Shown piece after piece: positions 27,628 to 37,229 of a DNA stretch of 64,000 nucleotides. A program made the translations under genes and the position numbers. Origin of the DNA: Ureibacillus xyleni (GTDB lineage: Bacteria > Bacillota > Bacilli > Bacillales_A > Planococcaceae). The stretch is from contig NZ_OBMQ01000001.1 of assembly GCF_900217795.1 (NCBI RefSeq), positions 735,011-799,010 of the forward strand. Direction: 5' to 3'. The notes under the pieces were generated by a model. It was not told the origin of the DNA. It worked only from the letters and a program-made list of their open reading frames with translations, and ran no database searches. Position 1 is the first letter of the stretch; each line of letters begins with the position of its first letter.

Positions 27628-28674
27628 ATGAGTATTTTATCAATTCGCGATTTACTAATGCGTGCATATACAGAGAAAGCATCGGACTTACATTTAACTG
27701 TTGGGGTCCCTCCAATTTATCGTCGAAATGGTAAGCTCGAGCAGTATGGCAATGAAATTTTAACGCCAGAAATTTTACATGATATGGTCTATGACATTAT
27801 GCCTGAGCATAAAGTTGCAGAGTATAAGAGTCATGGAGAAACAGATTTCAACTTTTCATTGGATGACCTATGTAGATTCCGTGTTAATGCGTTTCATCAA
27901 AAAAACGCTTGTGCATTGGTTCTACGGTTAATATCATCAAAAATTCCAACAATCGAATCATTGCAAATGCCGGATGTACTTTATAAGTTGATGGAAAAAC
28001 CTCAAGGATTGATTTTAGTTACAGGTCCAACAGGTTCAGGGAAATCAACGACACTTGCGGCGATGATTGATTATGTGAATGAATCAAAAGCAAAACATAT
28101 TATTACACTCGAAGATCCAATTGAGTATCTACATAACCATAAACAATCCATTGTAAACCAACGAGAAATTGGTGTAGATACCGAAACTTTTGCAACAGGT
28201 TTACGTGCAGCACTACGTCAAGACCCAGACATTATCTTGGTTGGTGAGATGCGTGACTTAGAAACCATTTCAACAGCAATAACTGCTGCGGAAACGGGAC
28301 ACTTAGTATTAGGAACATTGCATACATCCAGTGCACCAACATCGATTGACCGAATTATTGACGTGTTCCCACCGCATCAACAAGGACAAATTCGGGTACA
28401 ACTTGCAAACGTGCTTCAAGGGATTATTTCACAACGATTATTCCCACGTAAGGACAAGGGTGGCCGTGTCGCTGCAACAGAAATTTTAGTCGGTGTACCA
28501 GCCATTGCGAACTTAATCCGTACCGAAAAAGTTCACCAAATCCCAAGTATCATGCAAACAAGCAGAGCAATGGGAATGCATACGTTAGAAAGTTCCATCC
28601 AAACGCTAGTCTCTTCAGGAAAGGTTTCGTTAGAAGAAGCAAGACCTTTCATGAATGTTGGTGATTATAGTTGA
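27628..28674 (+). CDS. pilT: Type IV pilus retraction ATPase PilT
   Basis: PilT depolymerises the pilus and powers twitching and DNA or surface pulling. The N-terminal PAS-like domain contains ASDLHLTVGVPPIYRRNG. Walker A is TGPTGSGKSTTLAAM, followed by ITLEDPIEYLH, QREIGVDTETF, VGEMRDLETI and the GHLVLGTLHT His-box. It is 348 residues, typical for PilT. Its stop overlaps the pilC start (TTGA). Having both PilB and PilT argues for a dynamic pilus, not just a ComG-type pseudopilus. Confidence 0.94.
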   Translation: MSILSIRDLLMRAYTEKASDLHLTVGVPPIYRRNGKLEQYGNEILTPEILHDMVYDIMPEHKVAEYKSHGETDFNFSLDDLCRFRVNAFHQKNACALVLRLISSKIPTIESLQMPDVLYKLMEKPQGLILVTGPTGSGKSTTLAAMIDYVNESKAKHIITLEDPIEYLHNHKQSIVNQREIGVDTETFATGLRAALRQDPDIILVGEMRDLETISTAITAAETGHLVLGTLHTSSAPTSIDRIIDVFPPHQQGQIRVQLANVLQGIISQRLFPRKDKGGRVAATEILVGVPAIANLIRTEKVHQIPSIMQTSRAMGMHTLESSIQTLVSSGKVSLEEARPFMNVGDYS

Positions 28675-29882
28675 CGGTTTACAAATATACCGGTCGAACA
28701 AAACAAGGTGCACAAAAAAAGGGAACTGTCGATGCACCAACAAAACAAGCAGCCATTGCGAAACTTCGTGAACAAGGCATCAACCCACGTCAACTAGAAG
28801 AATCGAAAAGCCTAGCACATCTGGAAATCAAGCTAGGATCAAGTGGAAAAGTAAAAAATGAGGATTTCGTAATTTACTGTCGTCAATTTGCCACGCTTAT
28901 TCGTGCAGGGATTTCCATTGTAGAAGCAACAAGAATTTTGGCTGAGCAAACAACAAGTAAAGCATTAAAAAAAGCATTGCTAGAAGTGGAAGAAGATGTA
29001 CGAGCAGGAACACCCTTTTCTAAAGCAGCCATAAAACACCCAAAGGCTTTTCCACAACTTTTTGCAAATATGATTAGTTCGGGGGAAGCAACCGGGAATA
29101 TGGATGAAACATTAGAGCGACTTGCGAATATGTTTGAAAAGCAATTTAAATTGAAGAAGAAAGTGCAATCAGCTTTAACGTATCCAGTAATTTTACTGTT
29201 TATAACTTTTGTTGTTGTGTTCTTCTTGTTGATTTTTATCGTACCAAACTTTGTGAAAACCTTTGAAGAAATGGGTGCTGAATTGCCATTACTTACAATC
29301 TATATGATAACTTTCAGTAACTTTTTACAGCAATATTGGTGGTTGGTAATTATTGTAATTTCGGGATCGGCTTTTGCTCTCCAATTTTTATATAGGAAAA
29401 ACAAACAGTTTAACTACACTGTTAATTTATCCTTACTAAAATTCCCGTTATTTGGGAAACTGTTGCAAAAGTCTGCCATAGCTCGTATGACAAGGACTTT
29501 ATCATCATTATTTAGCAGTGCTGTTCCAATTTTAAATGCTTTAACGATAGTTGAAAGAGTAGTAGGTAACCCAGTATTAGGTAAAGTAATTATTGAAGCT
29601 AGAACTAGCCTTGAAAAAGGACAATCTTTATCGGGTCCATTTGAAAGAAGTTGGTTATTTCCGCCATTAGTCACTTCAATGACGAAAATTGGAGAATCGA
29701 CAGGTTCATTAGATTTAATGTTAGAAAAAGTAGCAGATTTTTACGAAGAAGAAGTGGATCGGTCTGTTGATACTTTAAAATCTTTAATTGAGCCGTTAAT
29801 GATATTAATATTAGCTGGTGTAGTAGGACTAATCGTAGCGGCAATAATGTTACCGATGTTTAGTTTATATGAACAAATGTAA
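28671..29882 (+). CDS. pilC: Type IV pilus inner-membrane platform protein PilC
   Basis: PilC is the integral membrane core that couples the motors to pilin insertion. Two GspF domains (about residues 70-190 and 275-395) are each followed by membrane helices (VILLFITFVVVFFLLIFIVPNF and PLMILILAGVVGLIVAAIMLPMF). FCRQF-like YCRQFATLIRAGI and ALTYPVILL are family signatures. It is 403 residues. The start is TTG overlapping the pilT stop, so translation is coupled. Confidence 0.94.
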   Translation: MTVYKYTGRTKQGAQKKGTVDAPTKQAAIAKLREQGINPRQLEESKSLAHLEIKLGSSGKVKNEDFVIYCRQFATLIRAGISIVEATRILAEQTTSKALKKALLEVEEDVRAGTPFSKAAIKHPKAFPQLFANMISSGEATGNMDETLERLANMFEKQFKLKKKVQSALTYPVILLFITFVVVFFLLIFIVPNFVKTFEEMGAELPLLTIYMITFSNFLQQYWWLVIIVISGSAFALQFLYRKNKQFNYTVNLSLLKFPLFGKLLQKSAIARMTRTLSSLFSSAVPILNALTIVERVVGNPVLGKVIIEARTSLEKGQSLSGPFERSWLFPPLVTSMTKIGESTGSLDLMLEKVADFYEEEVDRSVDTLKSLIEPLMILILAGVVGLIVAAIMLPMFSLYEQM

Positions 29883-29915
29883 AAAAGTTTATTTAAAGGT
29901 AGATGGATGCTTTGC

Positions 29916-29933
29916 AAGGAGGTGAAAACTATG
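29916..29933 (+). promoter_or_regulatory. Second Shine-Dalgarno and in-frame ATG upstream of pilA
   Basis: AAGGAGGTG (29916-29924) sits six bases before ATG 29931, in frame with the pilin and with no stop between. Its match to the 16S tail is better than that of the site at 29981. It may give a long-leader pilin or a small leader reading frame that boosts pilin translation. Confidence 0.6.
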
Positions 29934-29993
29934 CAACAAGCGTCCGTGCAAGAAAATGATTATAAAAGAGTGAATAATTTAGGAGGAAATGAT

Positions 29994-30440
29994 ATGTTTA
30001 AAAAAATGAAAAAGCATGTGAAAAATGAAAAAGGTTTGACTTTAATTGAGTTATTGGCTGTTGTTGTAATCTTAGGAATAATTTCTGCTATTGCAGTCCC
30101 TGCAATTGGTAATATAATACAAAATTCAAGAGATAAAGCAATTCTTTCAGAGGGTGTAAATATTTTATCTGCAGCAAAATTAGCTTATACTGATGGTAAG
30201 TGTGATGTTTCATCACCTGCTTCCGGTGCCGCAACTGCAGAATGTGATTCAACTGATATAAATGGATATTTGGATGGTGTCGAATTAGGAGGAACTGATC
30301 AACCAACAGCAACAGCTAATTTAACTGCTGCAGGTACATGGACGTTGACTTACTCACGTTGGACAGATATAAAAGGCAATGATTATAAAGTATCAGGTGC
30401 TGCAACCGAAGCTGATATTACTTCAAAGCTAAATAAGTAA
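29994..30440 (+). CDS. pilA: Major type IV pilin
   Basis: MFKKMKKHVKNEKG is a 14-residue type IVa-like leader; cleavage after Gly exposes LTLIELLAVVVILGIISAIAVPAIGN, with Glu5 and Pro22. The mature protein is about 134 residues, with Cys residues at about 60 and 75 of the preprotein that could form a loop, and no large basic D-region. ATG 29994 follows AGGAGG. A second strong site (AAGGAGGTG) precedes an in-frame ATG at 29931, which would give a 35-residue leader. A large hairpin follows the gene. Confidence 0.92.
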   Translation: MFKKMKKHVKNEKGLTLIELLAVVVILGIISAIAVPAIGNIIQNSRDKAILSEGVNILSAAKLAYTDGKCDVSSPASGAATAECDSTDINGYLDGVELGGTDQPTATANLTAAGTWTLTYSRWTDIKGNDYKVSGAATEADITSKLNK

Positions 30441-30452
30441 AACATTAGAATA

Positions 30453-30508
30453 AATTAAAATATTTTAGTTCCTCTAATAGTATTAGGGGAACAATTAATA
30501 TTTTAATT
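30453..30508 (+). other. Long two-part hairpin after pilA
   Basis: AATTAAAATATT (30453-30464) pairs with AATATTTTAATT (30497-30508), and inside this GTTCCTCTAAT pairs with ATTAGGGGAAC around an AGT loop. The flank is A/T mixed with no clean T tract, so read-through into pilM is likely. It probably stabilises the pilin message or partly attenuates transcription. Confidence 0.8.
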
Positions 30509-30534
30509 ATAATTGTTAAAAAGGAGGCCCTCGC

Positions 30535-31512
30535 ATGTTCAACCCAAAGAAAAAATCACACCTATCCATCGAACTCCGAGATTATGTCATACGTGCGCTT
30601 GTGATGAAGGGGCCTAGTTTAGAACAATCACAGCTTTTTGAAATTCCATTAGAAAATGGAACAATTGTTGAATCAACCATCGAAAACGAAATGACGTTGT
30701 TTGATATATTTAAAAAATATGCATCAAAATGGGGCGGCAAAAAGCAAAATGTCCGCCTTTTTGTGCCGGATACGTCGGTGCTTTTAAAAACTTTTGAACA
30801 CCCTGAAGACGTTGAGCCCGATAAACTTTTAGAATATGTACAAATGGAGCTTGGGGAGTCGATTCGTGTTCCCTTTGAAGATCCATTAGTGGATGTTTAT
30901 GACCATGTCCCGAATGATGGACAAGCTGTCATTTTTGCGGCACCATCTGACGAAATTTCAAAACTCACATCGCTGTTTCTTGATATTAAAATGGAGCCTG
31001 AAGTCGCTGATATCCGCTCACTTTGTAATTTGCGATTGTTAGAAAAAATCGGCTTTATTGATGAGGAAAAAACATTTTTAGTCGCTGATTGGTCCATCAA
31101 TGAACTCTCAATATGTATTTACTCACAAGGGCAAGTGGAGTTTCTTCGTTTCCAATTGATTGAAACCGAATTACATAAATGGGCAGCTACTGTTGAATCC
31201 GAGCAGGAAGTTCAATTTTCGTTCCAAGGTGAGTCTCAAAGTTATTTAATGCAAGTTATGGATGAAGTGCTTGAACTGGATCGAATGATGAACTTCTTCC
31301 GTTATTCTTTACATAAGGGTGAAAAGGGTGTTGACGAAATTATTGTCATGGGGGATAATCCGTTTCTAGAACAAATTACGGAAACACTAAACAATAACTT
31401 GACCATTCCATCTAAACTGGTAAATGATGAAGTGATTGCGAAACATTTCCCTAATTTTAAAGCGAAACATGCTGCATTATTAGGCCTCGCCCTTAAGGAG
31501 GTTCACCCATGA
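30535..31512 (+). CDS. pilM: Type IV pilus assembly protein PilM-like
   Basis: PilM is an actin-fold cytoplasmic protein that binds the PilN N-terminus and links the motor to the PilNO complex. The 325-residue protein starts HLSIELRDYVIRAL, a PilM-type phosphate-1 region. PDTSVLLKTFEHPEDV resembles the PilM stretch ahead of the ELGESIRVPFEDPLVDV segment. Position before PilN and PilO supports the call. RBS AAGGAGG precedes ATG 30535. Its stop overlaps the pilN start by four bases. Confidence 0.85.
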   Translation: MFNPKKKSHLSIELRDYVIRALVMKGPSLEQSQLFEIPLENGTIVESTIENEMTLFDIFKKYASKWGGKKQNVRLFVPDTSVLLKTFEHPEDVEPDKLLEYVQMELGESIRVPFEDPLVDVYDHVPNDGQAVIFAAPSDEISKLTSLFLDIKMEPEVADIRSLCNLRLLEKIGFIDEEKTFLVADWSINELSICIYSQGQVEFLRFQLIETELHKWAATVESEQEVQFSFQGESQSYLMQVMDEVLELDRMMNFFRYSLHKGEKGVDEIIVMGDNPFLEQITETLNNNLTIPSKLVNDEVIAKHFPNFKAKHAALLGLALKEVHP

Positions 31513-32111
31513 TTCCAGATATAAACCTGTTGCCTAAGGTTGAAAGGCGACAAAATAACTCGAAATTACTATATATTTTATTAGCGATCATTGCACTACT
31601 TGTTTTAAGTCTTTTAGTTTGGCAGTATTTTAGCGCGAGAAGTAATTTAGCTTCAATCTTAAATGAAGAACAAGCCCTTTTAGCTCAACGTGATCAACTT
31701 CAATCTGAACTCGACAATATAAATAATGCAAAAGCGCAGTTCACATTAGAACAATCTGTGCAATTTTTAGATCAAATTTCTTACAAGGTTACACCGTTAA
31801 TTAAAGAAATTTCAAACTTACAACCAACAAACTCTTATTTAAGAACATACGAGTTTGCAGAAAAAAGTGTAACAATTTGGGTAGACTTTGAAACGATGAA
31901 TGATATATCGAATTATGTAGCACGTTTAAACAATAGTGCTTACTTTTTAGACGTTCAAGTTTCCACTATATCGAACTTTGAATTAGTAGTTGAATCTGAA
32001 AATGGAGAAGTGGTAGAAGACACGACGAACTTTAATGAACAACCACGATATACAACGAATATTACATTGATTATTGATGAAGCCTATTTAGCTACTGGAG
32101 GTGAAGAGTAA
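31509..32111 (+). CDS. pilN: Type IV pilus assembly protein PilN-like
   Basis: The short cytoplasmic tail MIPDINLLPKVERR carries the INLLP motif through which PilN binds PilM. A membrane helix (about residues 22-43) is followed by a coiled coil (about residues 50-85) and a small ferredoxin-like extracytoplasmic domain. It is 200 residues. It overlaps pilM (ATGA) and pilO (TAATG), so translation is coupled. Confidence 0.88.
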   Translation: MIPDINLLPKVERRQNNSKLLYILLAIIALLVLSLLVWQYFSARSNLASILNEEQALLAQRDQLQSELDNINNAKAQFTLEQSVQFLDQISYKVTPLIKEISNLQPTNSYLRTYEFAEKSVTIWVDFETMNDISNYVARLNNSAYFLDVQVSTISNFELVVESENGEVVEDTTNFNEQPRYTTNITLIIDEAYLATGGEE

Positions 32112-32815
32112 TGAAACTTTTCTCTGGTAGTAAAAATTCTAGTCTCTTATTACTCATTGCGCTAATCGCTGCATTATTATTTGCACTTTACTATTATGTA
32201 GTTTTGCCAAAAAAAGAGGAACTCGATCTAACTCAAAACTCCATTTCTAGTGCGCAAACGGAAATTAAAACATTACAAGATCAAATTGCGCAATTAGAAA
32301 CAGAACAAGCAATTGAGACAAATTCTTTTGCACTCCGTAAAAAATTGCCGCAAAGTCGCGAAATAGCTCAGTTGCTACTTAATATTGAAGAAATTGAATA
32401 CGTTTCAGGTACAAGAGTATTAAATATGAATTTTAACAATTACGATTCCCTGGTGTCGGAATCAATTAAGCAAGAAGAAGAAACAGCACCTGAAGAGAAT
32501 ACAAATACTGAAGAAACTACACCTGAAAACGCAGAAGAAGGAGAAACAGAAGAGGAAGAAACACCGATTTCCTCGATTGACATTTCAACATTACCGAGTG
32601 AATTAAAACTTATTACCTTTGTGATTGATGTCGAAGCTCCTAACTACAATAATCTACTGAAATTTATCGAAGAAATTGAAAACCTAGAACGAATTATGCA
32701 CGTAGATGCGTTGAATTTTGAACTACCAGGTGAGGAAAGTGTCATTCTCGATGAAGAGGAAACGGTAACAGTATCTCTTCAAGTAACTACGTTTTATCAT
32801 GAAGGTGACGAATAA
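32111..32815 (+). CDS. pilO: Type IV pilus assembly protein PilO-like with acidic linker
   Basis: One N-terminal membrane helix (about residues 11-31) is followed by a coiled coil (TQNSISSAQTEIKTLQDQIAQL). An unusual acidic low-complexity segment (about residues 118-155, mostly Glu, Thr, Asn and Pro) comes next, then a C-terminal PilO-like domain. The architecture and position after PilN support PilO. The acidic linker is not a normal part of the family. Confidence 0.84.
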   Translation: MKLFSGSKNSSLLLLIALIAALLFALYYYVVLPKKEELDLTQNSISSAQTEIKTLQDQIAQLETEQAIETNSFALRKKLPQSREIAQLLLNIEEIEYVSGTRVLNMNFNNYDSLVSESIKQEEETAPEENTNTEETTPENAEEGETEEEETPISSIDISTLPSELKLITFVIDVEAPNYNNLLKFIEEIENLERIMHVDALNFELPGEESVILDEEETVTVSLQVTTFYHEGDE

Positions 32816-32847
32816 AAGTATACAGGTATAAGTAAGGGGTGTTTACC

Positions 32848-33600
32848 ATGGACATTGTATATGCTATTTTTGCGTTACTTTTTGGACTTATTTTTGGTTC
32901 ATTTTTTAACGTTGTGGGTTTACGGGTTCCAAAGAAAGAATCCATTGTAACCCCACCATCTCATTGCACATCTTGTCAGCGTAGATTAACAGCACTCGAC
33001 TTAATACCTGTTTTTTCATACATATTTTTAGGTGGTAAATGTAGAAGTTGTGGTGCAAAAATTTCACCGATCTACTTAGTGACGGAACTTGTAACGGGGA
33101 TATTATTTGGTTTTGTAGTATGGCAATTGGGGATTACAATTGAAACGGCCGTTGCTTTATTATTCATTTCATTATTAATGATTATTGTTGTATCAGATAT
33201 TGCTTATATGTTAATTCCTGATAAAATTCTACTTTTCTTTTTGCCATTCTTAGTTTTAGGAAGAATTCTATCACCTTTAGACAATTGGTGGGATAGTTTA
33301 CTAGGGGCAGTAGTTGGTTTTGGTATTCTATTATTAATTGCAGTAATATCTAAAGGTGGCATGGGTGGGGGAGATATTAAGCTCTTTTTCCTCATTGGGT
33401 TAGTATTAGGTACTGCCAATACGCTAATCACTCTATTTTTAGCTTCTGTTATAGGCATGTTTGTAGGAATTATCGTTTTGAAGGTGCGCGGGCAAGGAAG
33501 AAAAACTCCAGTGCCTTTTGGTCCATCCATCGCGCTTGCTGCAATTATTGCCTATTTTTATGGGGAAGCTATGTTAAATTGGTATACAGGTTTATTTTAG
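32848..33600 (+). CDS. pilD: Type IV prepilin peptidase PilD
   Basis: This membrane aspartyl protease cleaves prepilin leaders and methylates the new N-terminus. GSFFNVVGLRVPKKES is the N-terminal signature. Two Cys pairs (HCTSCQRR and KCRSCGAK) form the zinc site of the methylase loop. The catalytic aspartates lie in VVSDIAYMLIPD and in GGGDIKLFF. About eight helices, 250 residues. ATG 32848 follows AAGGGGTG. It is the likely peptidase for the pilin and all six minor pilins. Confidence 0.95.
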   Translation: MDIVYAIFALLFGLIFGSFFNVVGLRVPKKESIVTPPSHCTSCQRRLTALDLIPVFSYIFLGGKCRSCGAKISPIYLVTELVTGILFGFVVWQLGITIETAVALLFISLLMIIVVSDIAYMLIPDKILLFFLPFLVLGRILSPLDNWWDSLLGAVVGFGILLLIAVISKGGMGGGDIKLFFLIGLVLGTANTLITLFLASVIGMFVGIIVLKVRGQGRKTPVPFGPSIALAAIIAYFYGEAMLNWYTGLF

Positions 33601-33627
33601 CTTAACGTCATTGCGTTAGGCTTTTTT
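33599..33627 (+). terminator. Terminator after pilD
   Basis: AGCTTAACG pairs with CGTTAGGCT (one G-U) and is followed by TTTTT. It closes the rightward pilus operon. Confidence 0.8.
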
Positions 33628-33682
33628 ATATGGTCAGGAATGATTTACCTCTCCTCGAATATTTTATAGAGGAGGTGCTTTC

Positions 33683-34396
33683 GTGAAGCCAATCATCGGG
33701 ATCACAATGACCATTAGTAATGGAAGATATTGTATTAATACCCCTTATGTAAAATCAGTTTTAGATGCAGGGGGAATTCCGTTTTGTATTCCTTTTGGTG
33801 TTGAAAAAGATGTCACGCAAGTAATTGATTCTATTGACGGCCTATTGTTGACAGGTGGGGTCGATATTCATCCTCATTATTTTCAAGAAGAGCCTCATCC
33901 TAAGCTCGGTGAAGTGATGTTAGAGCGTGACAAAGTGGAGATTGCCCTTGCTCATGCAGCGTTAAATAGGCGGCTTCCTGTTTTTGCAATTTGCCGTGGC
34001 ATTCAGCTGTTAAATGTAGCGTTAGGGGGAACTTTATATCAGGATATCAATGCCCAATATGAGTCAGAGCCCCTGCTGCATAAACAAAATGCTCTAAGAC
34101 ACGAACTTGCGCATTTTATTGAAATTACGAAGGGTACTAGATTGCATGATATCATTGGAAAAGATCGTGTTGCTGTAAATTCCCTTCATCATCAAGCAGT
34201 AAAAAATGTTCCAGATTTATTTCAAATTTCCGCCAAAGCAAGCGATGGAATAGTAGAAGCAATGGAATTAAATGACTACCCATTTTGTTTAGCTGTTCAA
34301 TGGCACCCTGAGGAAATGGCTGCAAAAGGGGAGGAGTATTCCAAGAAGTTGTTTAAGGCGTTTGTCGGTGCGTGTTCGAAACAAAATGATTCGTAG
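33683..34396 (+). CDS. Class I glutamine amidotransferase, gamma-glutamyl hydrolase (C26)
   Basis: The 237-residue protein has the C26/PuuD pattern: LLTGGVDIHPHYF, the nucleophile Cys in VFAICRGIQLLNVALGG, and the His and Glu in AVQWHPEEMA. Relatives hydrolyse gamma-glutamyl-GABA or other gamma-glutamyl amides. No puu-type partner genes are nearby, so the substrate stays open. GTG 33683 lies behind GAGGAGGTG. It stands between the pilus terminator and the repeat array. Confidence 0.86.
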   Translation: MKPIIGITMTISNGRYCINTPYVKSVLDAGGIPFCIPFGVEKDVTQVIDSIDGLLLTGGVDIHPHYFQEEPHPKLGEVMLERDKVEIALAHAALNRRLPVFAICRGIQLLNVALGGTLYQDINAQYESEPLLHKQNALRHELAHFIEITKGTRLHDIIGKDRVAVNSLHHQAVKNVPDLFQISAKASDGIVEAMELNDYPFCLAVQWHPEEMAAKGEEYSKKLFKAFVGACSKQNDS

Positions 34397-34400
34397 TAAG

Positions 34401-34920
34401 CGAGGCTAAGTGCACAAAAGCGGATGCAAACGCGCAAAAGCTGGGCTAAGTGCACAAAAGCGGATACCAAACGCACAAAAGCTGGGCTAAGTGCACAAAA
34501 GCGGATGCCAAACGCACAAAAGCTGGGCTAAGTGCACAAAAGCGGATGTCAAAAGCACAAAAGCAGGGCTAAGTGCACAAAAGCGGATGCCAAACGCACA
34601 AAAGCTGGGCTAAGTGCACAAAAGCGGATGCCAAACGCACAAAAGCTGGGCTAAGTGCACAAAAACGGATGCCAAAAGCACAAAAGCAGGGCTAAGTGCA
34701 CAAAAGGGATTCTAAGTGCACAAAAATGGATGCCAAGCACACAAAAGCGAGCCTAGATGCACAAAAACGATGCCAAGCGCACAAAAGCCAGCCTAAGTGC
34801 ACAAAAACGATGCCAAGCGCACAAAAGCGAGCCTAAGTGCACAAAAGAGAATGCCAAGCGCACAAAAGCGAGCCTAAGTGCACAAAAGAAAATGCCAAAC
34901 GCACAAAAGCGATTCAACAA
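34401..34920 (+). repeat. Tandem array of ~41-bp units (paired 21/20-bp subunits), core GCACAAAAGC
   Basis: About twelve 40-41-bp units plus one lone 20-bp half unit (near 34698-34717) follow the amidotransferase gene. Each unit has two cores, TGCACAAAAGC and (C/A)GCACAAAAGC, spaced 21 then 20 bases. The left units are nearly identical (GGATGCCAAA type); the right-hand units diverge. The frames are not kept (41 is not a multiple of three), so it is not coding. The gap from 34397 to the lexA terminator at 34925 holds nothing else. Confidence 0.95.
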
Positions 34921-34924
34921 ACAA

Positions 34925-34973
34925 AAAAAGGTTGTCCTTCAGTCTATTTATGACTAAAGTGACAACCTTTTTT
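34925..34973 (-). terminator. Terminator of lexA, possibly bidirectional
   Basis: AAAAAGGTTGTC pairs with GACAACCTTTTTT, with A/T runs on both sides. It overlaps the lexA stop codon and closes both the repeat-array transcript and lexA. Confidence 0.8.
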
Positions 34974-35592
34974 ATTGAATTTGACGGTATAAGCCAACAA
35001 CTTTACCTAAAATCGTAACTTGGTTCACTAATATTGGATCCATACTCGAGTTTTCAGGCTGTAATCTGAAGTGAGTTTTTTCTTTAAAGAATCGTTTTAC
35101 TGTAGCTTCATCATCTTCTGTCATTGCTACCACAATGTCCCCGTTATCAGCCGTTGATGTTTGTTTAACAATCACGTAATCTCCATCTAATATACCAGCT
35201 TCAATCATGGACTCTCCCATTATCTCAAGCATAAATAGATTATCTTCACCTGTTCCATATGTATCTGGTAGTGGGAAGTATTCTTCAATATTTTCAATTG
35301 CTGTAATTGGTAGACCTGCTGTAACTTTCCCTACTAAAGGAACATGAACAACGGATTGTTTTTGAACAGTGTCACTTTCATTCTCTAATATCTCAATTGC
35401 GCGAGGTTTCGTAGGATCTCGGCGAATAAGGCCTTTACTTTCTAGACGTGCTAAATGGCCGTGTACAGTGGAACTAGATGCAAGACCTACTGCTTCCCCG
35501 ATTTCTCGAACAGATGGTGGATAGCCCTTTGTACGAACTTCTTCTTTAATAAAAGTTAGTATGTCTTCTTGCCTTTTTGATAATTTTTTCAA
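34972..35592 (-). CDS. lexA: SOS repressor LexA
   Basis: LexA represses the SOS regulon and cleaves itself when RecA is activated. The N-terminal winged helix contains [32 protein letters not shown]. The Ala-Gly cleavage site is in VTAGLP, and the catalytic Ser and Lys are in [13 protein letters not shown] and DEATVKRFF. The TTG at 35592 behind AGAGGTGAG gives a 206-residue protein matching the family; longer in-frame starts lack support. Divergent from yneA with shared LexA boxes. Confidence 0.97.
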   Translation of the reverse strand: MKKLSKRQEDILTFIKEEVRTKGYPPSVREIGEAVGLASSSTVHGHLARLESKGLIRRDPTKPRAIEILENESDTVQKQSVVHVPLVGKVTAGLPITAIENIEEYFPLPDTYGTGEDNLFMLEIMGESMIEAGILDGDYVIVKQTSTADNGDIVVAMTEDDEATVKRFFKEKTHFRLQPENSSMDPILVNQVTILGKVVGLYRQIQ

Positions 35593-35637
35593 CTTTCTCA
35601 CCTCTTTAAGTGAATATCTATCTCTATTAATTACATA

Positions 35638-35744
35638 TAGTATAGCAGTGAAAGATTGGAAATGCAAACATAGGTTCGAAAATGTTGTTGACAAAAACAT
35701 GTGTTCGTATTAAATTAGGAACATAGATTCCGAACAAACATTCG
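35638..35744. promoter_or_regulatory. Divergent lexA/yneA promoters with three LexA boxes
   Basis: Box 1 (35665-35678, complement CGAACCTATGTTTG) overlaps the -35 of the lexA promoter (TTGCAT, 17 bases, TATACT, minus strand). Box 2 (35694-35707, AAAACATGTGTTCG) fills the spacer of the yneA promoter (TTGACA 35688-35693, 17 bases, TAAATT). Box 3 (35731-35744, CGAACAAACATTCG) lies downstream. The B. subtilis consensus is CGAAC-N4-GTTCG. Box 1 and box 3 fit with one mismatch each, box 2 with two. Confidence 0.82.
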
Positions 35745-35760
35745 ATTAGGGGTTGAAATT

Positions 35761-36749
<989 letters not shown>

Positions 36750-36814
36750 ACACTTGCGCTCCAAGTCTTTTTTACTTACCTTTTAAGTAGTGAAGATTGA
36801 AAGGTGAGAGAAAT

Positions 36815-37045
36815 ATGTTATCCAAAGAAAAAATTGAACGAATTAATGCACTATCTAAAAAAGCAAAAGCTGGCACATTAACTGAAGAAGAAGCAAAAGA
36901 ACGTACATTACTCCGAAAAGAGTACTTAGAATCCTTCCGTAATTCGTTTAGGAACACAATCGAAAACGTTCAAGTTTATGATGCAAATGGCAATGAAGTG
37001 ACACCAGAAAAAATTAAAAATATCCAAAAGAATAAATTGAATTAA
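36815..37045 (+). CDS. ynzC: DUF896 protein YnzC
   Basis: A short helical hairpin protein of the YnzC/YlxM-like DUF896 family (MLSKEKIERINALSKKAK, then LTEEEAKERTLLRKEYL). ATG 36815 lies behind AAAGGTGAGAG. It is the third gene of the lexA-linked block as in B. subtilis. No function is established. Confidence 0.92.
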   Translation: MLSKEKIERINALSKKAKAGTLTEEEAKERTLLRKEYLESFRNSFRNTIENVQVYDANGNEVTPEKIKNIQKNKLN

Positions 37046-37229
37046 TAGAGTAAAAACTTTAAAACAGTGTCCAGCTATGCACCTTCATTAGAGCTTGACG
37101 TAATAATGTAGCACAATTGTAAAAAGTATGTCATAAATCCGAAAATGTCTGTAAATAGGATTGTTTTCTTATACAATCTTGTCTAAACTGTAAAAGTATA
37201 CACATTAGCACGAGAAAGGATGTCAAATA

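Noticed and set aside
34401-34920. CRISPR array
   Set aside because: Units are contiguous with no unique spacers of constant length, and no cas genes are nearby.
34757-34957. Open frame of 66 codons rich in Lys, Ala and Ser
   Set aside because: It is the translation of the 41-bp repeat array. The period shifts frame, and no ribosome site is present.
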